Assembly: GCA_035651755.1 (NCBI GenBank)
Contig: DASRFA010000014.1
Coordinates: forward strand, 1-64,000
Length of the DNA stretch: 64,000 nt
DNA from: DASRFA01 sp035651755
Lineage (GTDB): Bacteria; Desulfobacterota; Binatia; UBA12015
Direction of reading: 5' to 3'
This document shows, one piece after another, positions 24,258-33,157 of the stretch. The notes below the pieces were generated by a model. It ran no database searches. It saw only the letters and a program-made list of their open reading frames with translations, and was not told where the DNA came from. The position numbers were made by a program, and so were the translations under genes. The stretch's first letter is position 1. Each line of letters opens with the position of its first letter.

Positions 24258-25649
24258 ATGACACGGTGGCGCTACCAGATCGCAGTCTTCGCGATCGTGG
24301 CATCCTTGGTGGCCAGCGGCATCTCGCGCGCCGGCGACCGCGCTCTCGAACTACCCGAGCTCCCGATCCCCTATGCAGTGGGTGGGCAGGCGACCGCGAT
24401 CTGGCAGTACAAGCCGGCGTTCCACAGCCCGTACGAGGGACCGCACAGCCTGCGCGGCGGGACCGAGGACGCGATCTCGCATTCGTACACCCTCTACCTC
24501 GGGCTCCGTCCATTCCCGTGGCTCGATCTCTTCTTCGACCCGGAGATGGTTCGCGGCGCCGGCATCAGCGACGCGCTCGGCCTCGCCGGATTCACGAACG
24601 GCGAGGTCATCCGCAACCCGGCGATCGGCGAGGACCCGTACATCGCGCGCGCCTTCGCGCGGCTCCGGATTCCCCTCGGGGAGGAGACCGTCGAGCCGAG
24701 TGCATCCGCGCTCGAGCTCGGCTTCGCGGCCCCCGCGCGCGCGCTCGAGATCGTCGGCGGCGTTCTCGCGACGAACGACCTCTTCGACACGAATCGCTAT
24801 GCGAACAGCGCGCGCACGCAGTTCATGAACTGGGCGCTCATCACGAGCCCCGCGTACGACTTCGCCGCGGACACGCGCGGCTACTCACGCGGCGTCGCCG
24901 CCGCGTGGCGCCAGCCCGGGCTCGCGGTGCTCGCGGGGGTCTTTCAAATGCCGACCGTCGCCAACGGTCTCGAGCTCGACAGCGACGTCGTGCACGCGAA
25001 CGGCATGCAGATCGAGCTCGATCGCGAGATCCCGATGCCGACCGACGCGGCGCCGCTGGTCTTTCGCGCGCTCTTCTACCGCAACCTCGCGCGCATGGGC
25101 AGCTACTCGAAGTCGCTCCACCTCGCGCGCGAGCAAGGTGGAGCGCCGGTGATCGAGGCGACGCGCAGCCGCGGGCGGCAGAAGTACGGCTTCTGCCTGA
25201 ACCTCGAAGCGCCGCTCGCCGACGGCGGCGACACCGGCCTCTTCGCTCGCCTCGGCTGGAACGACGGCGCGAACGAGTCGTTCGCGTTCACCGAAGCGGA
25301 GCGGAACGCGAGCATCGGAGCGCAGATCGCGGGCGCGTCGTGGAACCGTCCGCAGGATCGGGTCGGGGTCGCCTTCGACGCCGAAGAGCTCGGAAACCTG
25401 CACGCCTCCTACCTCGGCGCCGGGGGCCTGGGGTTCATCCTCGGCGACGGCAGGTTGAACCGCCGGCCCGAGATCGTCGTGGAGACGTACTACCTCCTCC
25501 AGATCCTCGACTGGTTCGCGATCACCCTCGACTACCAGCTCATCGCGAATCCCGGATACAACCGGGACCGCGGCCCCGTGTCCGTCGTGTCGCTGCGTGG
25601 CCACATCGATGGGTTCGCCACCAAGGGCGACCCGGCGTCAAGATACTAA
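24258..25649 (+). CDS. OprB-type carbohydrate-selective porin
   Basis: 463 residues. A signal peptide (IAVFAIVASLVASGISRAGD, cleavage ~26) is followed by a porin-like sequence rich in alternating beta strands: AIWQYKPAFHSPYEGPHSL, SYTLYLGLRPFPWLDLFFDP, LFARLGWNDGANESFAFTEA, and a last strand region LDYQLIANPGYNRDRGPVSV. These are features of the OprB outer-membrane channel family, so it probably passes small solutes through the outer membrane. Its stop overlaps that of the convergent SulP gene. It begins right at the breakpoint of the ABC ATPase relic. Confidence 0.85.
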   Translation: MTRWRYQIAVFAIVASLVASGISRAGDRALELPELPIPYAVGGQATAIWQYKPAFHSPYEGPHSLRGGTEDAISHSYTLYLGLRPFPWLDLFFDPEMVRGAGISDALGLAGFTNGEVIRNPAIGEDPYIARAFARLRIPLGEETVEPSASALELGFAAPARALEIVGGVLATNDLFDTNRYANSARTQFMNWALITSPAYDFAADTRGYSRGVAAAWRQPGLAVLAGVFQMPTVANGLELDSDVVHANGMQIELDREIPMPTDAAPLVFRALFYRNLARMGSYSKSLHLAREQGGAPVIEATRSRGRQKYGFCLNLEAPLADGGDTGLFARLGWNDGANESFAFTEAERNASIGAQIAGASWNRPQDRVGVAFDAEELGNLHASYLGAGGLGFILGDGRLNRRPEIVVETYYLLQILDWFAITLDYQLIANPGYNRDRGPVSVVSLRGHIDGFATKGDPASRY

Positions 25650-27349
25650 ACGCCGGCACACGACGAGATGTTTGCGGCCGCCAAGCCCGTATCCTGCAGC
25701 TTCTTGTACCGTTCGATTGCCACGCGGGCGTTGAACAGCATGCGCTCGTCGCCGAGTCTGTCGGCCAGGCCCGAACGCCGCACGACCTCGAGTACGCCGG
25801 GGTTCAGCCCCACCAGCCACAAAGTGGCTCCCTGCTCCGTCGCGCGCTTCTCGCCCTCGACGAGCATCTGCAGTGCCGAATATTCGATATCGGGCACCCG
25901 GCTCATGTCCAGTGCGACCACTCTCGGCTTGTGCTGCGTGATGAGTGCCCGGATGCGCTCGGCGACACGTTGCGCGTTGGCGAAGAACAGGCGCCCTTCC
26001 GGACGCAGGATGAGTAGGCCCTCGAAGGTCTCATCGTCGGGATTTTCGGGCGACAGCGGTCGCAGCACGTCGGCACCGCGCTTGCGGCCAATGACGTACA
26101 CGGGCGGATCGGCAGTCTGGCTGGCCAGTCCGATCGTCGACGCGACGATCGCCACGACGATGCCCCTGAGCGTGCCGAACAGCAGCACGCCGGCGCAGGC
26201 GATCAGTGCCCAGCGGAACTCCATCCTGCGGACGTCGCGGATGGCCCGGAACTCCGCGGGCTGGACCAGCCCGATCGAGTACACGATGACGACCGCCGCG
26301 AGCGTGGCGTACGGCAGCAGGCCCAGCAAGGGGGCGAGCACCAGCATCACGGCTGCCGCGGCGCCCGCGGTCATCAGTGAGGTCGTCTGCGATCGCCCGC
26401 CCGCGTTGTACACGACCGCGGTCTGCGAGGTCCCACCCCCCGCCGGCATCGCACCGAACAGCGCCCCCCCGAGATTGGCCGCGCCGGTCGCGATCAACTC
26501 GCGGTTCGCGTCGATCGCGGGATCGGCCGAGCGGGCGAAGGCCCGCCCCGCTGCAATCGACTCGGTGAAGCTCATGAGCGCAATCCCGAACGCTCCCGGT
26601 AGCAGCTCCGCGATCAGCGCCAGGTCCGGCTTCGTGAGCGACGGGAGCCCTGCTGGAATGAGACCGACGGTAGAGACTCCCTGCGCATGCAGACCGACGA
26701 ACCACGATGCAGCGATGGCGCCCGCGACGGCGACCAGCGGGGCCGGAGAATGCGACCACAGGCGCTCCATGCCGAGCAGCACCGCGAACGTGGCCGCGGC
26801 CACCGCCAGCGTGATGAGCGATGTCTCGGGCAGGTGTTGTGCGATGCTGACGACGTCGCGAAAGAAACCTTCCTTCGTGATGTGGGTGCCGAGAAGTTTG
26901 GGCACCTGGTCGAGCACGATCACGAGGCCGATGCCCGCCTTGAACCCCGTCAGGACCGGCGCAGAGATGAAGTTGGCGACGAATCCGAGGCGCAGCACCG
27001 CCGCCGCGAGCAGGATCGCGCCGACCAGCACGGTCAGTGTCGCAGCCGCGATGGCCAGCTTCGCGGGGTCTCCATCCGGCACCGCGAGGCCGAGTTGCGT
27101 GCCGGCCAGAATTGCAAGCGTGCCGGTCGAACTGACGCTCAGCACGCGCGATGAGCCGAGCAGGGCATAGACGACCATCGGGACGAAGGCGGTGTAGAGA
27201 CCCACGGCGACGGGCAAGCTGGCGACCGTCGCGTAGGCCATGGCCTTCGGAAGAACGACCGCCGCGGCGGTCAGGCCGGCGATCACGTCGAAGCGTAGCA
27301 CCGCAGCTTCCGCCGGATCCGCGTCCACCGTTGCCGGCCGCCGGTTCAT
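25646..27349 (-). CDS. SulP-family inorganic anion transporter with STAS domain
   Basis: 567 residues from the ATG at 27349. A membrane domain of about a dozen segments (~15-430) begins FDVIAGLTAAAVVLPKAMAY, the SulP signature region, and contains SSTGTLAILAG and ISAPVLTGFKAGIGLVIVLD. A cytoplasmic STAS domain follows (~455-560; VVALDMSRVPDIEYSALQML). The family exchanges sulfate, bicarbonate, chloride or C4-dicarboxylates at the inner membrane; the substrate is not predictable here. An upstream ATG at 27397 adds 16 untypical residues. GC content looks lower than in the flanking chromosome. It converges with the OprB-like porin gene, a possible outer/inner membrane uptake pair. Confidence 0.92.
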   Translation of the reverse strand: MNRRPATVDADPAEAAVLRFDVIAGLTAAAVVLPKAMAYATVASLPVAVGLYTAFVPMVVYALLGSSRVLSVSSTGTLAILAGTQLGLAVPDGDPAKLAIAAATLTVLVGAILLAAAVLRLGFVANFISAPVLTGFKAGIGLVIVLDQVPKLLGTHITKEGFFRDVVSIAQHLPETSLITLAVAAATFAVLLGMERLWSHSPAPLVAVAGAIAASWFVGLHAQGVSTVGLIPAGLPSLTKPDLALIAELLPGAFGIALMSFTESIAAGRAFARSADPAIDANRELIATGAANLGGALFGAMPAGGGTSQTAVVYNAGGRSQTTSLMTAGAAAAVMLVLAPLLGLLPYATLAAVVIVYSIGLVQPAEFRAIRDVRRMEFRWALIACAGVLLFGTLRGIVVAIVASTIGLASQTADPPVYVIGRKRGADVLRPLSPENPDDETFEGLLILRPEGRLFFANAQRVAERIRALITQHKPRVVALDMSRVPDIEYSALQMLVEGEKRATEQGATLWLVGLNPGVLEVVRRSGLADRLGDERMLFNARVAIERYKKLQDTGLAAANISSCAGV

Positions 27350-27452
27350 ACGTTCGTATCGCTGAGGGTGGAGCGACTGTGCGCCTCCACTCCCCATACG
27401 AGGACGCCCCTGATGCCCGCCAGCGTCGGATTCATTTCCATGAACGACGTCG

Positions 27453-27800
27453 CTAAAGAAGTTCCCCGAGCAGGCGCGTGACCCGCTCCTCCACCGGAAT
27501 CGCGGTCAGCACGAGCGGGAGCGCGGGTACAACGACCGTCACGGCGAGCGGAACGACGGTCTCTTTGCCGAATGGAACGGGCGCATCGCGCGCGACGGTT
27601 CCGGTTCCGAGTCCGTCGCGCTCACCAACCAAGTGTCGGCGTGGAAAGCGACGATCCCGCGTAGGCGCGGACGATCCTCCGGACGGACGATTCCCTTCTC
27701 CACGAAGAGTCTCACGGCCCGTCGAGCGCGGACAGGACGAGGAGCGGGAGCCAGGTGAATCTTTCGTCGTCTCTGCCGGACGTGCCGATCTGGTCAGGCC
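27453..27800 (-). pseudogene. relic of a membrane protein (C-terminal end readable)
   Basis: The end of one frame (RDAPVPFGKETVVPLAVTVV, then PALPLVLTAIPVEERVTRLL) is a convincing membrane-protein C-terminus. Upstream sense appears only in other frames: FTWLPLLVLSALDG, then RLFVEKGIVRPEDRPRLRGI and VAFHADTWLV. The pieces read in order with frame changes, indicating a decayed gene that also appears to have lost internal sequence. The resemblance to an uncharacterised family ending in a similar PFGK...LPLxLTxIP tail is from memory only. Confidence 0.5.
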
Positions 27801-27879
27801 CGCCGCGGTCATTGCCGTGCAACCTTCGCGTCCTTCGCTCGCGTGCACCCTGCCGGGTCGATCGCCGCGATGCGGTTCA

Positions 27880-29304
27880 TCACTCTTCCTCGATCAGCGC
27901 CTTGATCCGTCCGGCCTTCACTGCAGCCACCAGTGCCGCGTGGTCCTTCGCATTCTGGTCCGCATAGGCCAGGGCGAACTCGCCGATGGCCTGGTCGAAG
28001 GTGTCCGACTTGCCCAGGTAGCCGCTGATCGTCGCCGCATCCCCGGATTTCGCGTGGGCGTGGGCCAGGGTCCGTCCGCAGAGCTCGGCGTACAGCATCA
28101 GCTGCTCGGCCGACGCCTGCTCGATGGGAGCGGACATCTTCATGTCCCGCAGCTGGCGCACATAGAGGTGTCGCCCTGCCCGGCCATGCGTCCACCCCAG
28201 GAAGATGTCGCTGGCGGACTGCATCAGACGCTGACCCGTGACGACGCGCTCCCCCTGATTCAGGTACCGACTCTTGCCGGCATAGGGCTCGAGCACGGAG
28301 GCGCACGCTTCCTTGAATTGCAGCAGCAGGGGGTGATTCTCCGCCGAGAAGAACAGCCCGACGAAGCAGCGCGTGCCGACGCTGCCGATGCCGACCGCCT
28401 TGACGGCGATGTCCTCCAGACGGTAGCGATCGAAGAGTATCCGGCGCTCATCGGGCAGGCTCGATCGGTAGGCTGCGAGTCCCTCGCGCATTGCCGCATG
28501 GGCGGCCTGTTCAACGCCCTTTTCGGAGATGTGAAACAGCACCGGCGGTTGATCGATCAGCCGGCGGCGCCCGCCGACATCGCCGCTGATCTTCGGGTAC
28601 AGGTAATCGGCGATGCGCCGATGCGCCTGGGCGATGATCTGCTCCCGGATCTTCCTGATCTTCGCGTTCGGTGCCATCTCGATGATCGTTCGGGCATCGA
28701 GGCGCTCGTACCAGACCTCCAGCGGGCTCATCTTGGAGAATTCGCGCAGCCGCACCCGGTACCCACGCACGCACTCGACCGCGATGGCCTGGCCTTGCTT
28801 GTCGGTGAGATGATTGTCACGGGCGGCCACCAGGAAGCTGACGGCCAGGCGCTTGACGTCCCATTCCCACGGCGCGGGCAGGGTCTCGTCGAAATCGTTC
28901 ATGTCGAAGATGAGATTGCGCTCAGGGGTCGCAAACAGGCCGAAGTTGAGCAGATGGCAATCCCCGCACGCCTGCACCTGGATCCCGCTGGTCGGTGTGG
29001 TGGCCAGATCGTAGGCCATCAACCCCGCCGACCCGCGTAGGAAGGTGAACGGGCTGGCCAGCATGCGCCCGAAGCGAAGGGGCACCAGCGCGGGCAGCCG
29101 ACCGCGGTTGGACGCCTTCAAGATGTCGACGGGATCGGGGCGTTTGGCGGGCCGCTTCCAGCCGGCGTGACTCCGACGCGGCACGGCATCGCGCAACGTG
29201 TTGCCCTCGGCGAGGCGCTGATCGCGTGAGCGCATGAGGGGCTCGTATCTCCCAGCGTCGATCCTTGTAACGTTGTCTTTGCGCGAGAGTGTCGTGGTGC
29301 TCAT
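27880..29304 (-). CDS. DUF2252 family protein
   Basis: 474 residues from the ATG at 29304, which has an AGGAGG leader. DUF2252 motifs are clear: MLASPFTFLRGSAGLMAYDL, VQACGDCHLLNFGLFATPER and FDMNDFDETLPAPWEWDVKR. The last resembles the HxDxxxxN and D(F/W)D catalytic/metal region of kinase-like folds, so a phosphotransferase activity is plausible but unproven. Cytosolic. It lies last in a minus-strand run after the lipoprotein hydrolase gene (70 bases apart), probably the same transcript as DUF2092 and the Gln-rich protein. Confidence 0.9.
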   Translation of the reverse strand: MSTTTLSRKDNVTRIDAGRYEPLMRSRDQRLAEGNTLRDAVPRRSHAGWKRPAKRPDPVDILKASNRGRLPALVPLRFGRMLASPFTFLRGSAGLMAYDLATTPTSGIQVQACGDCHLLNFGLFATPERNLIFDMNDFDETLPAPWEWDVKRLAVSFLVAARDNHLTDKQGQAIAVECVRGYRVRLREFSKMSPLEVWYERLDARTIIEMAPNAKIRKIREQIIAQAHRRIADYLYPKISGDVGGRRRLIDQPPVLFHISEKGVEQAAHAAMREGLAAYRSSLPDERRILFDRYRLEDIAVKAVGIGSVGTRCFVGLFFSAENHPLLLQFKEACASVLEPYAGKSRYLNQGERVVTGQRLMQSASDIFLGWTHGRAGRHLYVRQLRDMKMSAPIEQASAEQLMLYAELCGRTLAHAHAKSGDAATISGYLGKSDTFDQAIGEFALAYADQNAKDHAALVAAVKAGRIKALIEEE

Positions 29305-29374
29305 GGTCTTGGCCTCCTGCATTTGTGGCTGCGCCAGGGTGCCGCGTGCCGTCGCCTTGGCGTAGCCGCTGCCA

Positions 29375-31315
29375 TCATGGCGCTGCCGCGACCGCCGGCC
29401 GGACATCGCGCGTGCTTGCCGGCCCGGCACTGCTCTCGCCCGCCGTGCCTGGCGCTGCCTGCGACGCGTCGAACTCGGCGATGTGCTCGATCAGGATCCG
29501 CCGCACCTCCTCGATCGTGTGCGGATTGTCCTGGCAGGAGTGCCCCGAGGTGACCACGAGCTCGGACTCGACGCCGTCGATGTGCGCGCTCTTGTATGCG
29601 ACGACGCCGTCGGTTGCGTCCTCGCGGGGCTCGTCCGGATCCGTGACCGCGATGATGGAGTGCGTCTTGACGTCCGGCAGAGTCGGGATGCTCGCGAGCG
29701 TCTCGATGAAGGCGCTCCCGGGCGTCATGCCGCGAATGCTCGTCCCGATTCCCGTGAACTGAGCGCTCAGGCGCGCCGGGTTCTTGGTCACGAGGTCCGT
29801 GCTCATCCGGGTCACGGTGGTGGGCAGGCTGATGAGCCTCGCCAGCTGGTGCGCGATCCAGTTCCCGGCGATGTAGCTGCCGTGCTGGGGCGTCGACAGG
29901 TAGATCACGCGCTTGACGTTCGGAACGGGCTGCATGAAGACGCTCTTGCGCAGGACCTCGCGGTCCTCGGGGTCGAGCTCGAGCGAGTCGAACGAGTCGT
30001 TGCTGATCAAGCGCCAGAAACGGTCGCCGCTGTCGATCGCGGTCATCTTTGCGAGCAGCCCGCCCTGGCTGTGGCCGATCACGACCATGTCGCGCAGCGC
30101 GGGATCCTTGCCGTCCGGGTCGAGACGCGCGATCGCCGCCTCCAGGGATTCACGCAGCAGCATCGCGGAGTAGGGGATCGGGTTGCCCGTGTCGTACGTG
30201 AACAGCCAGCCCTGCACGCGCGGTCCGATGCGCGGATCGTTGCCGAGATTGTTCATCATCTCCGCCCAGCGTCCGGGGCTCGAGGCCGTGCCGTGGACGA
30301 GGACGATCGGGATTCTCCCGAAGCGGTAGGGCTGCAGCGAAGCGAGCTGGGTCCCCGTCTCGATCGCTCCGGCGCGCTGCAGGAAGCCGCCGATCTCACG
30401 CTGCCAGACAGGCGAGTCGGCCAGGGTGTAAGCGAGCGCTGCGGTGGGCTCCGTTTCGAGCGGGACCTGCTTCCCGCCGACGTCGACGGTTCTGGAGAGG
30501 AAGCCGAACTCGAGCGTCAGAATCCCCGCCACCCGGCCCGTCCGCAGCTGCTCCTGGACGTCGTCGATGCGCAGGAGCGCCGTCACCGGCACCTTGGCCC
30601 ACGGCTGGACGAAGTCGTCGTAGGTCGTCGCGGGGTCGATCGGCACCGTGCTCGCCGCGAGCGGTGCGCCGATGCCGGGCGATCGATAGCGCGCCGACAG
30701 CCCTTCCACCTCGAGTTCCGACACCGGGACGAACGTCGTCAGCCGGCGTTGTCCGCGCTCGAGCTGGCTCGTGTCGAAGTAGACGTCCAGGTCGCCGAAG
30801 GGGACTTGGTAGCGCCCCTCGCGCGGCGCGAAGTTTCCCTCGGACCCGGCGGCGAAGCCCCGTGCCAGCCCGCGGTTGTAGAGGTCTGCGGCGACGCGTG
30901 TGCGCGAGTCGAACGGCACGACCGGCGCCTCCTGGTCCGTCGCGAAGAGGAAGAACCAGGCGTACACCACTGCAGCGCGATGATAAGCGGGATCGTTGGC
31001 TTGCTCGGCGTAGGCGAACGACAGCTCGGCGAGGGCGAAGACGTCATCGCGTCGCGGCTTGCCCTGCGCCACCACGCGCGCATGCAGCGCCGCGATCGCG
31101 CCGCGCGGGTCGTCCTGCCAGCGGCCCTGGAGGTCGTTCAGGAAGAGCGCGTTGCGCGTCGGAGCACTCAGCGTGTCCGAGCTGAGGATGCTGCGCGTCA
31201 GATCGCGGTGCACGGTAGTCGGGTCCATGCGCTTGACGCCGACCGGCGTTCCGCAGGCGGCGAGAAGGGTCAGGCTGCAGATGGTCGCGAATGCGCCCCA
31301 CGATTTCCCGTTCAC
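29375..31315 (-). CDS. lipoprotein alpha/beta hydrolase
   Basis: 646 residues from a GTG at 31315. The start gives a lipoprotein signal (FATICSLTLLAACGTP, lipidated Cys ~20). The C-terminal half is an alpha/beta hydrolase with oxyanion region IPIVLVHGTASSPGRW, nucleophile elbow MVVIGHSQGGLLAKM, an acidic residue in the ITDPDEPRED-like region (SIIAVTDPDEPREDATDG), and catalytic-His candidate ELVVTSGHSCQD. The N-terminal ~300 residues have helical repeats (DDVFALAELSFAYAEQANDP) and no named domain. It is probably a membrane-anchored esterase or lipase of unknown substrate. Earlier in-frame starts add Arg-rich shadow-like sequence. Confidence 0.83.
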   Translation of the reverse strand: MNGKSWGAFATICSLTLLAACGTPVGVKRMDPTTVHRDLTRSILSSDTLSAPTRNALFLNDLQGRWQDDPRGAIAALHARVVAQGKPRRDDVFALAELSFAYAEQANDPAYHRAAVVYAWFFLFATDQEAPVVPFDSRTRVAADLYNRGLARGFAAGSEGNFAPREGRYQVPFGDLDVYFDTSQLERGQRRLTTFVPVSELEVEGLSARYRSPGIGAPLAASTVPIDPATTYDDFVQPWAKVPVTALLRIDDVQEQLRTGRVAGILTLEFGFLSRTVDVGGKQVPLETEPTAALAYTLADSPVWQREIGGFLQRAGAIETGTQLASLQPYRFGRIPIVLVHGTASSPGRWAEMMNNLGNDPRIGPRVQGWLFTYDTGNPIPYSAMLLRESLEAAIARLDPDGKDPALRDMVVIGHSQGGLLAKMTAIDSGDRFWRLISNDSFDSLELDPEDREVLRKSVFMQPVPNVKRVIYLSTPQHGSYIAGNWIAHQLARLISLPTTVTRMSTDLVTKNPARLSAQFTGIGTSIRGMTPGSAFIETLASIPTLPDVKTHSIIAVTDPDEPREDATDGVVAYKSAHIDGVESELVVTSGHSCQDNPHTIEEVRRILIEHIAEFDASQAAPGTAGESSAGPASTRDVRPAVAAAP

Positions 31316-31361
31316 CGCCACGACGTCACGTTTCGAGAGAACGATCCGCCGGGCGTGACCG

Positions 31362-32087
31362 TCAGACACCGGGCGCGGCAACCGCCACGTAGGCCATCTC
31401 GCCCTCCACGTACGCCTTCTGGAACCAGTTCGGTCCGCAGCGGTAGTAATTGACACCGCTCACTGTCTCCGACGTCATGGTGCAGGCGGCGGCTTGACCG
31501 GCGGGCGGCGTCGTCATCGCCTGCATCGTGCTCATCGTGACCGCAGTGCCGACGGCAATCGCGGCGGCCCCAGCGGCAGCGCCCGCCGGATAGCGGTAGT
31601 AGCCGCCGGACCAATGCGCGTCCTGGTAGGCGTCCTGGCGGTTTGCCTGCATGTTGCTGCGATTCTGCTGACTGTTCTGCTGCAGGTTGGCCTGCTGCTG
31701 TTGGCGGTTCTGCTGCAGCTGTTCCTGCTGCTGCTGGCGGCCCTGCGCCTGCGCGCTGCCGTACTGCTGGCGCTGCGCCTGGTTCTGGCTCGCCGCCTCC
31801 TGCCGCGAGCCCTGGCTGCCGCTCCGCTGCGACTGTGCGGCTTGAGCGGAGGCGCCGCGGGAGCCCTGGCTCCGACCTTGCGCGGACCCGCCGCCGGCGA
31901 AGGAGCCACTGGACGCCGGGCCCGTCCTCGAGACTCCACCGCCACCTCCGCCGCCACGACCACCGCCGCCACCTCCCCCGCCTCCACCGCGTCCCCCGCC
32001 TATGGCGCCGGCCGGTCCCGCCGCGACGAAACTCGCGAGCGTCAACGCAGCGACACCCCAAGCGAGGCGCTCTTTCCCGGTCTTCAT
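31362..32087 (-). CDS. exported Gly/Gln-rich low-complexity protein
   Basis: 241 residues. A signal peptide (VAALTLASFVAAGPAGAIGG) is followed by a Gly-rich tract, then a Ser/Gln-rich region with runs such as QGRQQQQEQLQQNRQQQQAN (~95-165), a hydrophobic Ala-rich segment (YPAGAAAGAAAIAVGTAV), and a small C-terminal module GVNYYRCGPNWFQKAYVEGE seen in many exported proteins. Probably periplasmic or surface-located with a disordered middle. The ATG at 32087 has an AGGAG leader and overlaps the DUF2092 stop by ATGA, so the two are translationally coupled. Confidence 0.82.
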   Translation of the reverse strand: MKTGKERLAWGVAALTLASFVAAGPAGAIGGGRGGGGGGGGGGRGGGGGGGVSRTGPASSGSFAGGGSAQGRSQGSRGASAQAAQSQRSGSQGSRQEAASQNQAQRQQYGSAQAQGRQQQQEQLQQNRQQQQANLQQNSQQNRSNMQANRQDAYQDAHWSGGYYRYPAGAAAGAAAIAVGTAVTMSTMQAMTTPPAGQAAACTMTSETVSGVNYYRCGPNWFQKAYVEGEMAYVAVAAPGV

Positions 32088-32914
32088 TTGGCATTCTCCT
32101 TCTTGCTCGCGGCTGGACGCGGCGCGAAGGCGACCCTCTCGGCGTCCTTCGGGGCATCGAACGCGAATGTCGCGTCGTTGATTTGCGGCGACAGGTCCCA
32201 CGCGGTGAGACGCGCCCGGAACTGCGGCCTGCCCGCTTCGTGCTCGTAGGCGATCGAGATCCGGCGCGGCAGCGAATCGTCGCGAGCGACCCACAGCTGC
32301 ATTCCCCCGACCTCGTTACGCAGCGCCACGTGGTCGCACCGCACGCCGTCGATCGTCGCTTCTCCGACGTAGCTGGCAGACGCGAGGTGCTCACCGAGCA
32401 GCTTCGGCAGATCCGGAGAGAGGAACTCCGAGAGCGCCACCGGAATGCCCAGGCGATCCGACACGAACACGGCCATGTCGTCGACCGGCCCGGTCCACGG
32501 ATCGATCGCATAGACGTTGCTCTCGAGGTTCTGCACGACGATCTGCTTGCCGTCGTAGAGGAGGCGGCGCTTGCCTCCTTCGCGCAGATCGATGTCGACG
32601 CGAAGGTGGTCGGGACGCTCCAGCACGACCTCGCGTGTCGCGCCGAATTCGAGCGTCTGCCCGTCGGGCTGTACGACGTCCCAGGCGATCTCGCCGCCGA
32701 GGCGGAAGCGGTTGGCCGCGACGATGCGCTCGGCCATCCGCTGCACGATCTCCGCCGCCTGCGCGCTGATCTTCGGCGCCTCTGCGGCACGCGAAGGCTT
32801 CTTCGCTGCGGCTTCCGCAGCGCGACCCGTTGCGACCGGGCCCACGACCCCGAGCGCGAGCGCGAGAACCGCCACGGTGGCGAGTCGCGTCCATTTCATC
32901 TTCGTGAAGGCCAT
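32084..32914 (-). CDS. DUF2092 family exported protein
   Basis: 276 residues from the ATG at 32914 with a GGAGAGG leader. A signal peptide (LATVAVLALALGVVGPVATG, ending GRAAEAA) precedes the DUF2092 domain: a helical start (AEIVQRMAERIVAANRFRLG), then strands ATREVVLERPDHLRVDIDLR, RRLLYDGKQIVVQNLESNVY and DDSLPRRISIAYEH. The fold resembles LolA-like lipoprotein carriers, so lipid or lipoprotein binding in the periplasm is plausible. It is the first gene of the operon and lies behind a strong sigma54-type promoter at 33036-33052. Confidence 0.88.
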   Translation of the reverse strand: MAFTKMKWTRLATVAVLALALGVVGPVATGRAAEAAAKKPSRAAEAPKISAQAAEIVQRMAERIVAANRFRLGGEIAWDVVQPDGQTLEFGATREVVLERPDHLRVDIDLREGGKRRLLYDGKQIVVQNLESNVYAIDPWTGPVDDMAVFVSDRLGIPVALSEFLSPDLPKLLGEHLASASYVGEATIDGVRCDHVALRNEVGGMQLWVARDDSLPRRISIAYEHEAGRPQFRARLTAWDLSPQINDATFAFDAPKDAERVAFAPRPAASKKENAK

Positions 32915-33035
32915 GCCTCTCCTCCTCGGCTGGCCCGATCGGACCTGCGATCGGGCAGAGGAGCGGTCTCGCGCTCTGTCGTCAGGCCTGCGGGTCGATC
33001 CGAATGGGTGAAGTGCTACTGCGAAATCGAATGAC

Positions 33036-33052
33036 AGCACCGACCGTGCCAA
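33036..33052 (-). promoter_or_regulatory. sigma54 (-24/-12) promoter for the DUF2092 operon
   Basis: On the minus strand the sequence is TTGGCACGGTCGGTGCT, matching 16 of 17 positions of YTGGCACGRNNNTTGCW, with GG and GC exactly 12 bases apart. Predicted transcription would start ~33025, leaving a ~110-base leader before the ATG at 32914. RpoN-dependent transcription would need an enhancer-binding activator. Confidence 0.6.
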
Positions 33053-33157
33053 GATCTCGGCCCTGGAATATCTGAGCTTGTCATGCATCCGTTCCCACGG
33101 ACGGGAAGGACTGACGCCACCGCGCCGGGTTTGTCAGCGGTGGACGGTAGGGGCGGC

